From: Nitriliruptoraceae bacterium
Lineage (GTDB): Bacteria > Actinomycetota > Nitriliruptoria > Nitriliruptorales > Nitriliruptoraceae
Direction of reading: 5' to 3'
Assembly: GCA_020832455.1 (NCBI GenBank)
Contig: JAFIEQ010000002.1
Coordinates: forward strand, 1 to 64,000
Length of the DNA: 64,000 nucleotides
Shown: positions 43,582-53,583 of the stretch, one piece after another
How positions within the stretch are numbered: the stretch's first letter is position 1
Layout: the number at the start of each line of letters is the position of its first letter
Made by a program: the position numbers and the translations under genes
The notes under the pieces: model-generated
Told to the model about the DNA's origin: nothing
What the model saw: the letters and a program-made list of their open reading frames with translations, nothing else
The model's database searches: none

Positions 43582-43971
43582 TCAGACGGGCACGGACGCC
43601 ACCCCGATCGCGGCCAGCACGAGCACGAGGGTGATGATCAGCCCGCGACCGGCGAGCCGGTGGGCGTCCGCGGCCATCTGCGTGCGGCGCGCCCGCCCGA
43701 GCAACGCCTGGCCCAGCCCCAGGGCGAGGATGCCGAGGACCGGGTGGACGTAGGCGATGAGCGGCGCCGCCTCCCAGTAGCCCGCGACCCCGTAGAGCAC
43801 GATCCCGAGCAGCACCTGCAGGCTCAGCAGGATGTAGGTCGCACGGAACAGGCCGGCATCGAACTCGCGTCCGTCCTTGGCGCGCTTGAACGCCACGAGC
43901 GCCGCCACGAGCACCAGCACGGAGACGACGTAGCCGGTGTAGCGGTGGGACTGCAGCAGGATCTCGAGCAC
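43582..43971 (-). CDS. Small integral membrane protein (129 aa)
   Basis: Four hydrophobic helices fill the protein (about 10-28, 44-64, 69-90 and 107-127), with short charged loops FKRAKDGREFD and GRARRTQMAADAHRL. The first helix starts QSHRYTGYVVSVLVLV. The histidines in helix ends (SHRY, YVHPVLG) could bind haem or metal, but no clear family emerges. GTG 43971 has GAGG 5 nt upstream. It lies alone between the element and the ABC-2 exporter genes. The 43446-43581 gap after the fragment shows nothing I can name. Confidence 0.7.
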   Translation of the reverse strand: MLEILLQSHRYTGYVVSVLVLVAALVAFKRAKDGREFDAGLFRATYILLSLQVLLGIVLYGVAGYWEAAPLIAYVHPVLGILALGLGQALLGRARRTQMAADAHRLAGRGLIITLVLVLAAIGVASVPV

Positions 43972-44072
43972 GGACGCCTCGCAGGGGGTGGATGAGCCGG
44001 CAGCCTAGCCGGCGGCACCGACCGTTCCCGGCGACGAACGCCGCCGAACGGGCGCCGGCTGCGGGGCGGTGG

Positions 44073-45254
44073 TCACCGGGCGAGCACGGCCCGCAGCCGC
44101 CAGGTCCCGAGCACCCCGAGCGCGAGCGCCATCCCCACCAGCACGCCGACGTTGGGCAGCACCTCGACGAGTCCCGCATCGCGCCGGACGATCTGGGCCA
44201 TCGCGTCGTTCGCCCACGCGTGCGGGGTGAGGCGTGCGACCGCGCGCATGCCCTCGGGGAACAGCTCCAGCGGGATCATCGACCCGCCGAGCGCCGCGAG
44301 CCCGATCCCGAGCCCGACACCCGCCCCGGAGGCCTGGCTGTCGTTGCTGAACACCGCGCCGAGCACCAGCCCCGCCGCGGCCGCCACCGCACAGAAGGAC
44401 AGGATCACGACGGTGGCCGCCAGCGGGTCACCCCAGTCCACCCGGAACAGCAGCACGGTGGCGATGACGATGTAGAGCGCCTGCATCAGCGCGATCAGCA
44501 ACCGCCCACCCGTGATGCCGGCGACGATGACGCGCACCGGCGTGGGGGTCGCGACCATCCGGCGGGCCACCCCGTACTCGCGGGTCTGGATCAACGCCAC
44601 CCCGCCGGTCAACGCCGTCAGGAACGTGAACAGGAACAGCTGGGTCGACGCGCCGAGGTCGAACTGGCCGAGCCCGGCGAACTCCTCCGCGAGCTCGTCG
44701 CTGCCGAGCGTCTGCGCGGCAACGGTGATGCCCGGCGCCTGCCCACCGACCAGGGCGGCGACCGCGAGCAGCTCGTCGCGCTCCGCCGGCGAGCGGGGCT
44801 CGAGCGCGTCGAGCAGGGCCACCGCGTCGATCGCGAGGGTCTCGTCGGCGAGTTCGGCCGCGACGAGCGTGCGCAGCGAGGTGGCGGTCGCGTCGGGGCG
44901 GCCGATGAAGGTCACCTCGACGTCGTCCAGCCCGAGCAGGGCGGCGTCGAGCCCGTCGGGCACGAGGATCCCGCCGCTCATCAGCCCGCGTTCGACCTCG
45001 TCACGCAGCGCCGCCTCGTCCGCCATCCGGACCGGCGCCACCCCGTCTGCCGCCTCGAGACGTTCGAGCAGCGCGTCCAGCGTGGCGTCGTCCTGCGGAC
45101 CGACGACCCCGAGCCGCGCGTCGACCGAACCGGCGAACTGGGCGCCGATCAGGACCACGAGCAGCAGCGGGAAGACGAACACGAAGAAGATGTTCGAGCG
45201 GTCCCGCAGCATGCGCAGCAGCTCCGTGCGGGCGATGGTCCAGATCCTCACCAC
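44073..45254 (-). CDS. ABC-2 type exporter permease
   Basis: Membrane subunit of 393 residues with the ABC-2 layout. One helix lies near 18-38, then a large extracytoplasmic domain (about 45-205) without helices. Five helices follow in the second half, including GSMIPLELFPEGMRAVARLTP, typical of ABC-2 permeases. GTG 45254 is followed at once by a second GTG; the upstream gene stops at 45248, so the two overlap. It forms an exporter with the next permease and the ATPase. Substrate unknown: drug, lipid or sodium export are known for this family. Confidence 0.85.
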   Translation of the reverse strand: MVRIWTIARTELLRMLRDRSNIFFVFVFPLLLVVLIGAQFAGSVDARLGVVGPQDDATLDALLERLEAADGVAPVRMADEAALRDEVERGLMSGGILVPDGLDAALLGLDDVEVTFIGRPDATATSLRTLVAAELADETLAIDAVALLDALEPRSPAERDELLAVAALVGGQAPGITVAAQTLGSDELAEEFAGLGQFDLGASTQLFLFTFLTALTGGVALIQTREYGVARRMVATPTPVRVIVAGITGGRLLIALMQALYIVIATVLLFRVDWGDPLAATVVILSFCAVAAAAGLVLGAVFSNDSQASGAGVGLGIGLAALGGSMIPLELFPEGMRAVARLTPHAWANDAMAQIVRRDAGLVEVLPNVGVLVGMALALGVLGTWRLRAVLAR

Positions 45255-46429
45255 GCCTGCCTCCGCCGCTGGAGGACCACGGCGGGGATCGCGGTCACGA
45301 TCCCGAACGCGACGATCGCGGCCGCCGGGCCGAGCGCCAGGGTCCAGTCGCCAGCCGAGGCCTGCGCATCGAGCCCCCGCAGGAACCAGCCGTGGGGGGA
45401 GATCAGGGTGGCGATGCGCAGCACCCCGGCATCACCCGGCAGCGGGAAGAACACCCCACCCACCAGGCCGAGGACCACGGCCACGATCGACTGCAGGTTG
45501 CCGGCCTGTTCCGCGGTCCTGGCGAACGATCCGACCAGGGCCATCACGCCGAGCGCGGCGATGACCAACGCCACGATGAGGATCGCGGTGCCGAGCGGTG
45601 GGCCCCAGTCGGCACCGAGCAGGACCGCGGAGGCGACCGCCAGCACGACCATCGAGGCGAGGCCGAGCAGCAGCGCCCCGAGCAGCTTGCCGGCCTGGAT
45701 CGCGGCGGGCCGGATCGGGGCCGCGAGCAGCCGCGGCATCGTGCCGAGCTTGCGTTCCTCGAGTAGCCCGGTGACCCCGAACTGCACGGTGAAGAACACG
45801 AAGAACGCGGCCATACCCGCGGCGAGGTAGCTCGTGAAGTCCAACGGATCGCCGACGTCGCTGACCTCATCCGCGAGCGAGGCGAGACGGGGCTGGCTCG
45901 CGGCGAGCTCACCGAGCCCGCCGATCAGGCCAGGATCGAGCCCCCCGGTCATGGCGGCCTCGATGGTGACCGCGAGCCCGATCCGTCCCACCTCGGCCGC
46001 GTACGCCTCCGCGATGCCGCGTGCGACCTCGCCTTCGAGGCTGCGTCCGGCTGCGACGAGCACCTCGAGCTCGACCTGCTCCCCCGCACCGATGGCGTCG
46101 CTGAACCCGACGGGCAGGATCCAGGCGACGTCGAGGTCGCCGTCGGTGACCTGGCTGCGGGCCGCCTCGGCATCGGCGACGACGATCCGCTCGAGCAGGC
46201 CCTCGTCGACCAGCGCGGGGATCACCCCGTCGGCGAACCCGGCGGCGACCGCGCCCCCGTCGAGGTCGACCACCGCACCGGTGATCTGCAGATCCTCGGT
46301 GTCGGGGAAGATCAGCGAGAACAGCACGGTCAACCCGAGCGGCACGGCGAGCGCGAAGATCCACACGCTGCGGTCACGCAGGCGCAGACGCAGGTCCTTG
46401 CCGAGGATGGTGAGCGCGGCGCTGCCCAC
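45248..46429 (-). CDS. ABC-2 type exporter permease (NatB-like)
   Basis: Partner permease, also 393 residues, with the same plan: a first helix after RLRLRDRSVWIFALAVPLGL, a long external domain (about 45-205) and five or six helices in the C-terminal half, with LLEERKLGTMPRLLAAPIRP as the cytoplasmic coupling loop. It starts (GTG) one base after the ATPase stop and overlaps the next permease. Two different half-permeases with one ATPase gene is the usual Nat/Drr-type export operon. Confidence 0.85.
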   Translation of the reverse strand: MGSAALTILGKDLRLRLRDRSVWIFALAVPLGLTVLFSLIFPDTEDLQITGAVVDLDGGAVAAGFADGVIPALVDEGLLERIVVADAEAARSQVTDGDLDVAWILPVGFSDAIGAGEQVELEVLVAAGRSLEGEVARGIAEAYAAEVGRIGLAVTIEAAMTGGLDPGLIGGLGELAASQPRLASLADEVSDVGDPLDFTSYLAAGMAAFFVFFTVQFGVTGLLEERKLGTMPRLLAAPIRPAAIQAGKLLGALLLGLASMVVLAVASAVLLGADWGPPLGTAILIVALVIAALGVMALVGSFARTAEQAGNLQSIVAVVLGLVGGVFFPLPGDAGVLRIATLISPHGWFLRGLDAQASAGDWTLALGPAAAIVAFGIVTAIPAVVLQRRRQAW

Positions 46430-46430
46430 G

Positions 46431-47381
46431 TCAGTCCCGCAACGCTTTGCCGGTGAGGTGCAGGAACACGTCCTCGAGGTCGGGCTCGCGCACCTCGACC
46501 CCGCTCACCGACGCACCGCTCGCGGCGACCTCGGCGAGCAGCTGCGGCAGGGCCGCGGCCGCGCCGTCGACCAGACAGACCACGACGTCGTCCTCCGCAT
46601 CGGCGGAGCTGATCGCCGGGAGCCGTTCACAGGCGGCGGCCGCGGCGGCCGCGTCCCCGGCGACCGTGAGGCGCACGACGTCCTGCTCGCCGATGGTCGC
46701 GATCAGCTCGCGGCGGGTGCCCTCCGCGACGATCCGCCCCTGGTCCACGATGGCGATCCGGTCACACAGCCGCTCCGCCTCCTCCATGTAGTGCGTGGTG
46801 TAGAGCACGGCCAGACCCTCGGTGGCCAGTTCCTCGACCGAGTCCAGGATGGCGTTGCGGGACTGCGGATCGACCCCGACGGTGGGCTCGTCGAGGATGA
46901 GCAGCTTCGGGCCGTGCAGCATCCCGACCCCGATGTTGAGTCGGCGCTTCATCCCGCCGGAGAACTCCCCCGCCCGATCGTCCGCCCGATCGGTCAGCCC
47001 GATGACCGACAGCACCTCGTCGAGCCGTCGGGTCAGCTCGGCCTTGGGCAGCCCGTAGAGGCGACCGAAGAAGCGCAGGTTCTCCCGGGCGCTGAGGTCC
47101 GGGTAGATCGCGAGGTCCTGCGGGACGAGGCCGACCGCGGCCTTGGCGGCGGTGGCCGTCGGGGTCATCGTGCGCCCGTCCACCTCGATCGTGCCGGCGT
47201 CGGGCTTGAGCAGCCCGGCGATCATGGAGATCGAGGTGGTCTTGCCCGCGCCGTTGGGGCCGAGCAGCCCGTAGGTCTCCCCCGGCGCGATGGTCAGCGA
47301 GACCTCGTCGACCGCCTGCAGCGCCCCGAAGGCCTTGCGCAGACCGGTCGCCCGGAGCACCTGCTGTGCCACCTGCCCCAT
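46431..47381 (-). CDS. ABC exporter ATP-binding protein (CcmA/DrrA type)
   Basis: ATPase of 316 residues. Walker A GPNGAGKTTSISMIAG is near 39-54, the signature FSGGMKRRLNIGVGML and Walker B LLILDEPTVGVDPQSR follow, and the His switch is in YTTHYMEE. The C-terminal 85 residues are the DrrA/NatA extension. It is the first gene of the three-gene exporter operon, in front of both permeases. About 140 bp separate it from uvrB, which reads the same way. Confidence 0.9.
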   Translation of the reverse strand: MGQVAQQVLRATGLRKAFGALQAVDEVSLTIAPGETYGLLGPNGAGKTTSISMIAGLLKPDAGTIEVDGRTMTPTATAAKAAVGLVPQDLAIYPDLSARENLRFFGRLYGLPKAELTRRLDEVLSVIGLTDRADDRAGEFSGGMKRRLNIGVGMLHGPKLLILDEPTVGVDPQSRNAILDSVEELATEGLAVLYTTHYMEEAERLCDRIAIVDQGRIVAEGTRRELIATIGEQDVVRLTVAGDAAAAAAACERLPAISSADAEDDVVVCLVDGAAAALPQLLAEVAASGASVSGVEVREPDLEDVFLHLTGKALRD

Positions 47382-47520
47382 CGCCTCTCCCCCACGCCGC
47401 TCATCCGGCCCGGACCGACCGTCGGCCGGGCAGATCGGACCCTAGACCGTTCGAGCGTCGAACCGCAGGGCACGTCGACACCTCGCGCACGCCACGCGGA
47501 CACCGGCGGCCGATCACGGC

Positions 47521-49635
47521 TCAGATGTTGGCGGCCTGCATGGACTTCAGCTCGCGCTTGAGGTCGTTGACCTCGTCGCGCAGCCGCGCGGCGTACTCGA
47601 AGCGCAGTTCGCCCGCCGCGGTGTGCATCTCCTCCTCGAGCCGACGGATCAGCGCGCTGAGGTCCTCCTGGGGCAGCTCGGAGGCGTCGATCGCCCCGGC
47701 ACCGACCCCGGCCGGCGCCTCGTCCGGCTGGTAGGCCTCCCCGAGCTCCTCGGCGCGCACCGCCTGGATGATGTCACCGACGCGCTTGCGGACCGTCTGT
47801 GGGTCGATGCCGTGTTCCGTGTTGTACGCCACCTGCTTCGCCCGGCGGCGGTCGGTCTCGTCCAGCGCCGTGCGCATCGCGTCGGTCACGTGATCGGCGT
47901 ACATCACGACCTGGCCGTCCACGTTGCGGGCGGCACGTCCGATCGTCTGGATCAGCGAGGTCGACGACCGCAGGAAGCCCTCCTTGTCCGCGTCCAGGAT
48001 GGCGACGAGCGACACCTCCGGCAGGTCGAGCCCCTCGCGCAGCAGGTTGATCCCGACCAGCACGTCGAACTCGCCCATCCGCAGGCTGCGCAGGATCTCC
48101 ACCCGTTCCACCGTGTCGATGTCGGAGTGCAGGTAGCGCACCCGGACCCCGTTCTCCAGCAGGTAGTCGGTCAGGTCCTCCGCCATCTTCTTGGTGAGCG
48201 TGGTGACCAGCACCCGCTGGTCCTTGTCGGTGCGCTGACGGACGAGTTCCATCAGGTCGTCGATCTGGCCCTGGGTCGGCTTGACGACGACCTGGGGGTC
48301 GACCAACCCCGTGGGCCGGATGATCTGCTCCGCGATCGTGTCCGATTCCCGGCGCTCGTAGGGGCCGGGGGTCGCGGAGATGAACAGCCGTTGCCCGATC
48401 CGGGCGAGGAACTCGTCGAAGGTCAGCGGCCGGTTGTCGCGCGCGGAGGGCAGGCGGAACCCGTGGTCGACCAGGCTGTCCTTGCGGGAGCGGTCGCCCT
48501 CGTACATCCCGCCGACCTGCGGGACCGACACGTGCGACTCGTCCATGAACACCACGAAGTCGTCCGGGAAGTAGTCCAGCAGCGTGTAGGGCGACTCCCC
48601 CGGCGCGCGACCGTCGAAGTGGCGCGAGTAGTTCTCGATGCCGTTGCAGAACCCGACCTCGCGGATCATCTCCAGGTCGTAGTTGGTCCGCATCTTCAGC
48701 CGCTGCGCCTCGAGCAGCTTGCCCTCGCGCTCGAACTCCTCGAGCCGCTCGCCGAGCTCCTGTTCGATGGAGGTCAGCGCCCGCTGCAGCGCCTCCTGCG
48801 AGGAGACGTAGTGCGAGGCGGGGAAGATCGCGGCCTGCTGGATCGGCTTGGAGACCTCACCGGTGAGCGGATCGACGCGGGTGATCCGGTCGACCTCGTC
48901 ACCGAAGAACTCGACCCGCAGCGCGCGCTCGTCGTCGGCGGGGAACACCTCCAGCGTGTCACCACGGACGCGGAAGGTCCCGCGCACCAGGTTCATGTCG
49001 TTGCGCGAGTACTGCAGCGACACGAGCTTGCGCAGGGAGGCGTCGAGCCCGATCTCCTCGCCGCTGCGGAAGGACAGCACATGGTCCTCGTACTCGAACG
49101 GTGACCCCAGGCCGTAGATGCACGACACGGACGCGACCACGACCACGTCGCGGCGCGACAGCAACCCCATCGTCGCCCGGTGCCGCAGCCGGTCGATCTC
49201 GTCGTTGATCGACGAGTCCTTCTCGATGTAGGTGTCACTGGAGGCGATGTAGGCCTCCGGTTGGTAGTAGTCGTAGTAGGAGACGAAGTACTCGACGGCG
49301 TTGTCGGGCAGGAAGTCGCGGAACTCGTTGGCGAGCTGCGCGGCGAGCGTCTTGTTGGGCGCCATCACCAGGCAGGGCCGCTGGAGGCGCTCCAGCACCT
49401 TGGCCGCGGTGAAGGTCTTGCCGGTCCCGGTCGCCCCGAGCAGGGTGACCGCACGCTCGCCCGCCTCGAACGCCTCGGTGATCTCCTCGATGGCACGCGG
49501 CTGGTCCCCGGCGGGGCTGAACTCGCTCACGACCCGGAACGGGGTGTCGTCGCGGACGTTGCGGTGCAGGCCCGAGCGGTCCGGACGGACGTGGTCCGCG
49601 GCGGGATCGGGGCGGGTGGCATCGGTGGCGCTCAT
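47521..49635 (-). CDS. uvrB: Excinuclease ABC subunit B
   Basis: DNA helicase-like core of excision repair, 704 residues. Walker A is [15 protein letters not shown] near 62; the beta-hairpin that clamps damaged DNA is in [11 protein letters not shown]; DEADbox-like DESHV and helicase motifs QTIGRAARN are present. The C-terminal UVR motif, [20 protein letters not shown], binds UvrC. I chose ATG 49635; a GTG three codons upstream is possible. No LexA box is obvious in its upstream gap, unlike uvrA. It faces the lactate-permease gene head-to-head. Confidence 0.95.
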   Translation of the reverse strand: MSATDATRPDPAADHVRPDRSGLHRNVRDDTPFRVVSEFSPAGDQPRAIEEITEAFEAGERAVTLLGATGTGKTFTAAKVLERLQRPCLVMAPNKTLAAQLANEFRDFLPDNAVEYFVSYYDYYQPEAYIASSDTYIEKDSSINDEIDRLRHRATMGLLSRRDVVVVASVSCIYGLGSPFEYEDHVLSFRSGEEIGLDASLRKLVSLQYSRNDMNLVRGTFRVRGDTLEVFPADDERALRVEFFGDEVDRITRVDPLTGEVSKPIQQAAIFPASHYVSSQEALQRALTSIEQELGERLEEFEREGKLLEAQRLKMRTNYDLEMIREVGFCNGIENYSRHFDGRAPGESPYTLLDYFPDDFVVFMDESHVSVPQVGGMYEGDRSRKDSLVDHGFRLPSARDNRPLTFDEFLARIGQRLFISATPGPYERRESDTIAEQIIRPTGLVDPQVVVKPTQGQIDDLMELVRQRTDKDQRVLVTTLTKKMAEDLTDYLLENGVRVRYLHSDIDTVERVEILRSLRMGEFDVLVGINLLREGLDLPEVSLVAILDADKEGFLRSSTSLIQTIGRAARNVDGQVVMYADHVTDAMRTALDETDRRRAKQVAYNTEHGIDPQTVRKRVGDIIQAVRAEELGEAYQPDEAPAGVGAGAIDASELPQEDLSALIRRLEEEMHTAAGELRFEYAARLRDEVNDLKRELKSMQAANI

Positions 49636-49751
49636 GGCGAGCACGGTACCCAGGGGGTGTGACCTGCGGCCGCGACGTCCGTCCGCGCCCTACCGTGCGC
49701 GCTCGGTCCGACCTCCGAACCCCGCCGTCCGATGATCCAGGAGGATCCCGG

Positions 49752-51266
49752 GTGACCACGCTGCTCGCGGCGCTGCCCATCGTGCTCGTCCTGGTCCTGA
49801 TGATCGGGTTCGGCTGGCCCGCGGCGCGGGCCGGCACCGCCGGCGCCATCGCGGCACTGGTCGTGGCGCTGAGCGCCTTCGGTTTCGGGCGGGACGTGCT
49901 CGCCGACGTCGGGATCGGCGGCGGCCTGACCGGGGTGGTCGCGGAGGCCACGTTCACCTCCGCCACGATCCTGTGGATCGTGCTCCCGGCGCTGGCGATC
50001 CACCAGCTGCAGGTCGGCATCGGCGCCACCGAGGTGCTCCGCGAGGCACTGGGGCGTCTGTCGGGCGATCCCATCGTGCTGGCGTTGCTGATCGGGTGGT
50101 TCTTCGCCCTGTTCATCGAGGGCGCCGCCGGGTTCGGCGCGTCGGTCGCGCTCGCCGCACCGTTCCTGGTCGGTGTCGGCTACCAGCCGCTGCAGGCCGT
50201 CGTGGTGGCGATGATCGGCCACGCGGTCGGGGTCTCGTTCGGCGCCGTCGGGACACCCGTCGTGGCCATGCTGGCCGCGGTCGACCTCGACCCGTTGGCC
50301 ATCGGCCGCGCGAGCGCCACCTACCACCTGGTGTTCGGCATCGTGCCGCTGGTGGTGATGGTCCTGGTCGCCGCACGCGGTACCGGGAGCCGGCCCACGC
50401 CGGCCATCTGGGGCTGGACCCTGCTGGCCGCGTTCGGCTTCCTGGTCCCCATGTGGCTCCTGGCCAGCTTCGTGGGCCCCGAGCTGCCGACCATGGCCGG
50501 CTCGCTGATCGGCGGGAGCGTGTTCGTCGCCGCCCTGCTGCTCGTGCGACGACGGCAGGCCGTGCCCGCCGCGCCCGCGCTGGACGTCGGCGCGCTGGTG
50601 CGCGCCGCCTCGCCCTACCTGACGCTGGTCGGGCTGGTCGTCGCGACCCGGACCATCCCCGCCATCGGCGAGCCGCTCGCGCGGTGGAGCGTGGCGTGGA
50701 CCCTTCCCGGCGGGTTCAGCGGGTCCTTCACCCCGCTGACCCACCCCGGCACGCTGCTGGCCCTCGCCTTCCTCGGTGCGGTCCTCGCCCAGCGGGTCGA
50801 CCGGAACGCGGCGGGTGGCGCGATCGCGCGCACGCTGCGCCAGTTGGGCCCGGTCACCATCGCGCTGGTCGCGATGCTGCTGCTGGCACGCCTGATGGTC
50901 CGCTCGGAGATGACGGCCACCTTGGCGGAGACCGCGGCCGGTTCGGCCGGTGCGGCCTGGCCCCTGCTGGCGCCGCTGGTCGGGGTGCTCGGGACCTTCG
51001 TCACCGGCTCGGCGACCGCCTCGAACATCCTGTTCACCGATCTGCAGGCCGCGACCGCCGCGGAACTCGACCTGCCGGCCGTGCCCCTGCTGGGGGCGCA
51101 GAACTTCGGTGCAGGGGTCGGCAACGCCGTGTGCCCGCACAACATCGTGGCAGCGGGTGCCACCGTGGGGCTCGTGGGTGCGGAGGGCGACGTGCTGCGC
51201 CGCACCCTGGGCGTGACGCTGGTGTACGCCCTGCTCGGTGGGGTGCTCGCGCTGCTGCTCGTCTGA
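49752..51266 (+). CDS. L-lactate permease (LctP family)
   Basis: Integral membrane carrier of 504 residues with about twelve helices. Family landmarks include PALAIHQLQVGIGATEVLREAL, EGAAGFGASVALAAPFLVGVG and the late GVLGTFVTGSATASNILF followed by GAQNFGAGVGNAVCPHNI. It takes up lactate or glycolate with protons. GTG 49752 has AGGAGG 7 nt upstream. No lactate dehydrogenase lies beside it; the D-lactate dehydrogenase of the window is 16 kb away. Confidence 0.9.
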   Translation: MTTLLAALPIVLVLVLMIGFGWPAARAGTAGAIAALVVALSAFGFGRDVLADVGIGGGLTGVVAEATFTSATILWIVLPALAIHQLQVGIGATEVLREALGRLSGDPIVLALLIGWFFALFIEGAAGFGASVALAAPFLVGVGYQPLQAVVVAMIGHAVGVSFGAVGTPVVAMLAAVDLDPLAIGRASATYHLVFGIVPLVVMVLVAARGTGSRPTPAIWGWTLLAAFGFLVPMWLLASFVGPELPTMAGSLIGGSVFVAALLLVRRRQAVPAAPALDVGALVRAASPYLTLVGLVVATRTIPAIGEPLARWSVAWTLPGGFSGSFTPLTHPGTLLALAFLGAVLAQRVDRNAAGGAIARTLRQLGPVTIALVAMLLLARLMVRSEMTATLAETAAGSAGAAWPLLAPLVGVLGTFVTGSATASNILFTDLQAATAAELDLPAVPLLGAQNFGAGVGNAVCPHNIVAAGATVGLVGAEGDVLRRTLGVTLVYALLGGVLALLLV

Positions 51267-51305
51267 CCCGCCGCGCCGCGTCTCGCCGAGCACCCCACCC
51301 GTCGA

Positions 51306-52526
51306 TCACCGCTCGGCGGCGGCCGCGAACGGTGGCACCGGTCCGCCGGTGTGCTGCCCGACCGGTTCACGGACGTCCAGGCGCGGCTCGGCCCCGAGCG
51401 CCGCGCGCGCCTGGCTGGGGTCGGCGGGCGGGGACAACGCCCAGGCCTCCAACCAGCGCGCCGCCCGTTGCGCGGCCCGCCCGTCGATCAGTCGCCGCAA
51501 CGGCTTGGGAGACCGGCCCAGCAGTTCCGCGAGCAGGGCCGGCCAGGCCAGCGGGTCCGGCCAGTCGTCGAGCACGACGGCGGCGCCGGCGGCCTCCAGG
51601 GCGTCGGCGAACGCCGGTCCGCCGGGGCGATCGGGCGGGACGACGCCCAGCGGGGTGTCCGCGGCCGCGGCGTCGGCCACCGCGCTCAACGAGGCCGGGG
51701 CGATCACGACGTCCGCGGCGCGCAGGGTCGGGAACACCTCGTCGGTCCAGCCGTGCAGCGTGAACCGGTCGGTCGGGCTGACCGGGTCCGGGCACGGGCC
51801 GACCACGTGCATCGTCCAGGACGACGCGGTCGCAGCGGCCTGTGCCAGCATGCGCCCGGAGGGGTTGTCGCCGTCGCTGCCCAGCAGGACGGTCACGTGC
51901 CGGCCGTCCTCCGGGATGTCCAGGCGACGCCGCGCCGCGCGACGGCTCAGACGACGGCCCTCGAAGCGGGACAACAGCCCGGCGTGGACGGTCCGCTGCC
52001 GGACCTCGGACGGGATCGCCGGGGACTCGAGCGCCGCGGGGAAGGGCGCCAACCAGCCGGCGGCCACATCGTTGACGGCGCCGGTGAGCGCGCCCACCGT
52101 CGGGCCCGGGCGGCGCATCGGCACGATCGGCACCCCCAGGCACCGGGCCAGCAGCGCGACCTCGACGGGTCCGTCGACGACCAGCAGCGGATGCGCGGCC
52201 TGTTCGGCCCACGTCGACAGCGCGAGGCCGAGGTCGCAGCCCACGACCGCCGCACGGGTCGGATCGCTCAGCGCCACCGCGGTGCCCTCGACGGGCGAGA
52301 GGCGCACCTCACGGACCCCGGGTAGGCCCAACGGTGCCCCCCGGTGGAACAGCGTGACGTCGGCGTCGAGGACCGGGACGATGGCTCGAGCACGCGAGGC
52401 AGCACCGGGTCGATCGTCGAGGAACCAGCCGATGCTGGGACGGCCGTTGCTCGCGCTGATATCGACGATGTGCAAGGGATCGCGTGCCTCGGTCGGGCAC
52501 GCGGTTCGGTTGATCGGGTCCCGCAT
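51306..52526 (-). CDS. MurG-like glycosyltransferase (GT-B fold), function unknown
   Basis: Protein of 406 residues. It resembles the UDP-GlcNAc transferase MurG/glycosyltransferase 28 group: an N-terminal half with VVGCDLGLALSTWAEQA and PIVPMRRPG, and a C-terminal half with VTVLLGSDGDN, LHGWTDEVFPTLRAADVVIAP and PLGVVPPDRPGG, the usual nucleotide-sugar region. The usual GGxGG loop of MurG is not evident, so acceptor and donor are open. ATG 52526 has AGGAG upstream. It is monocistronic and converges on the lactate permease. A gap of about 207 bp to the next gene shows nothing. Confidence 0.65.
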   Translation of the reverse strand: MRDPINRTACPTEARDPLHIVDISASNGRPSIGWFLDDRPGAASRARAIVPVLDADVTLFHRGAPLGLPGVREVRLSPVEGTAVALSDPTRAAVVGCDLGLALSTWAEQAAHPLLVVDGPVEVALLARCLGVPIVPMRRPGPTVGALTGAVNDVAAGWLAPFPAALESPAIPSEVRQRTVHAGLLSRFEGRRLSRRAARRRLDIPEDGRHVTVLLGSDGDNPSGRMLAQAAATASSWTMHVVGPCPDPVSPTDRFTLHGWTDEVFPTLRAADVVIAPASLSAVADAAAADTPLGVVPPDRPGGPAFADALEAAGAAVVLDDWPDPLAWPALLAELLGRSPKPLRRLIDGRAAQRAARWLEAWALSPPADPSQARAALGAEPRLDVREPVGQHTGGPVPPFAAAAER

Positions 52527-52733
52527 ACGGGCTCCTGAGATTCCGGGACCCGCCTGCTCCGGCTGACCATCAGCCCAGACGTCCCCCATGGAGGACGGCT
52601 GTGGTCTCAACCACCGTTGACCCTAGAGAGCCACCGACGCGCTGTCGAGGGGCCGTTCGTCCGGGTCCGCACCTGGCCGCCCACCGGACGTGTGGGTCGG
52701 CGGACCACGGCGACGCGACGGCCGCTGGCTGGC

Positions 52734-53522
52734 TCAGCGGGCCAGGGTCGTCGGATCGGCGATCACGGCCTGCGCGATATCCCGGAGCTTGACGTTGCGC
52801 TGCTGGGACGCGCGACGCAGCAGGCCGAAGGCCTCCTCCTCGTCGCACGGGCGGGAGGCCATCAGGATGCCCTTGGCCCGCTCGATGACGGCGCGGCCCT
52901 CGAGCGCCTGCTGGAGCTGGCCCGCCAACTGCGTGGCCTGGCGGTACGCGCGGGCGTTCGCGAGCGTCGTGGCCGCCGGCGCAGCGATCCTGCGTGCCAA
53001 CTCCAGGTCGTCCGCGCGCAACGCCCCACGCTCCCCGGCGAACACGTTGAGCGCTCCGATCGGCTGTCCACCGGCCCGCAGGGGCACGGAGAACACGCTG
53101 CCGAACCCGCAGTCCATGGCGCGTTCGCGGAACGCCGGCCAGCGCTCCTCCTGCGAGAGATCGGACAGCAGGTGCTCGCGCCCCGTCTGTAACGAGTCGA
53201 CGCACGGGCCCTCGTCCAACTCGTACTGCAGGTCGTCGACCACCCGCGCGTCCTCGCTGGTCGCCGCGACGGTCACGTAGCCACCACCGTCGTCGATGGC
53301 CGTGACGCTCACCGCGGCCGACGTCCCGATGGCACGGCTGGTGAGCTCCAGGACCTGCGTCAGCAGCGACTCGAGCGTCTCGTCCTCGACCAGCAGGCCG
53401 GTCAGCCGCTCCAGTGTGCCCACGTACCCGTCGCCGACCGTCACACCGGTGGAGGGTCCCGGCACGAGGCGCGGGCGGTCGACCTGCCGTCGCGCCCCCG
53501 GCTCCATCAACGCGTCGCTCAT
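52734..53522 (-). CDS. GAF and ANTAR domain antitermination regulator
   Basis: Regulator of 262 residues. A GAF sensor domain (about 38-185) has DEGPCVDSLQTGREHLLSDL and VPLRAGGQPIGALNVFAGE. The C-terminal ANTAR domain (about 200-255) has GRAVIERAKGILMASRPCDEEEAFGLLRRASQQ. ANTAR proteins bind paired RNA hairpins to block termination, and this GAF-ANTAR pairing is abundant in actinobacteria. ATG 53522 has GAGGAG 7 nt upstream. It lies 61 bp downstream of coaE. The signal and target RNA are not evident. Confidence 0.9.
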   Translation of the reverse strand: MSDALMEPGARRQVDRPRLVPGPSTGVTVGDGYVGTLERLTGLLVEDETLESLLTQVLELTSRAIGTSAAVSVTAIDDGGGYVTVAATSEDARVVDDLQYELDEGPCVDSLQTGREHLLSDLSQEERWPAFRERAMDCGFGSVFSVPLRAGGQPIGALNVFAGERGALRADDLELARRIAAPAATTLANARAYRQATQLAGQLQQALEGRAVIERAKGILMASRPCDEEEAFGLLRRASQQRNVKLRDIAQAVIADPTTLAR

Positions 53523-53583
53523 GGCGTGCTCCTCACCGGAGACGTTCCCCCTGACCGCCGTCGGCCACCCTGCAGCGTAGCCG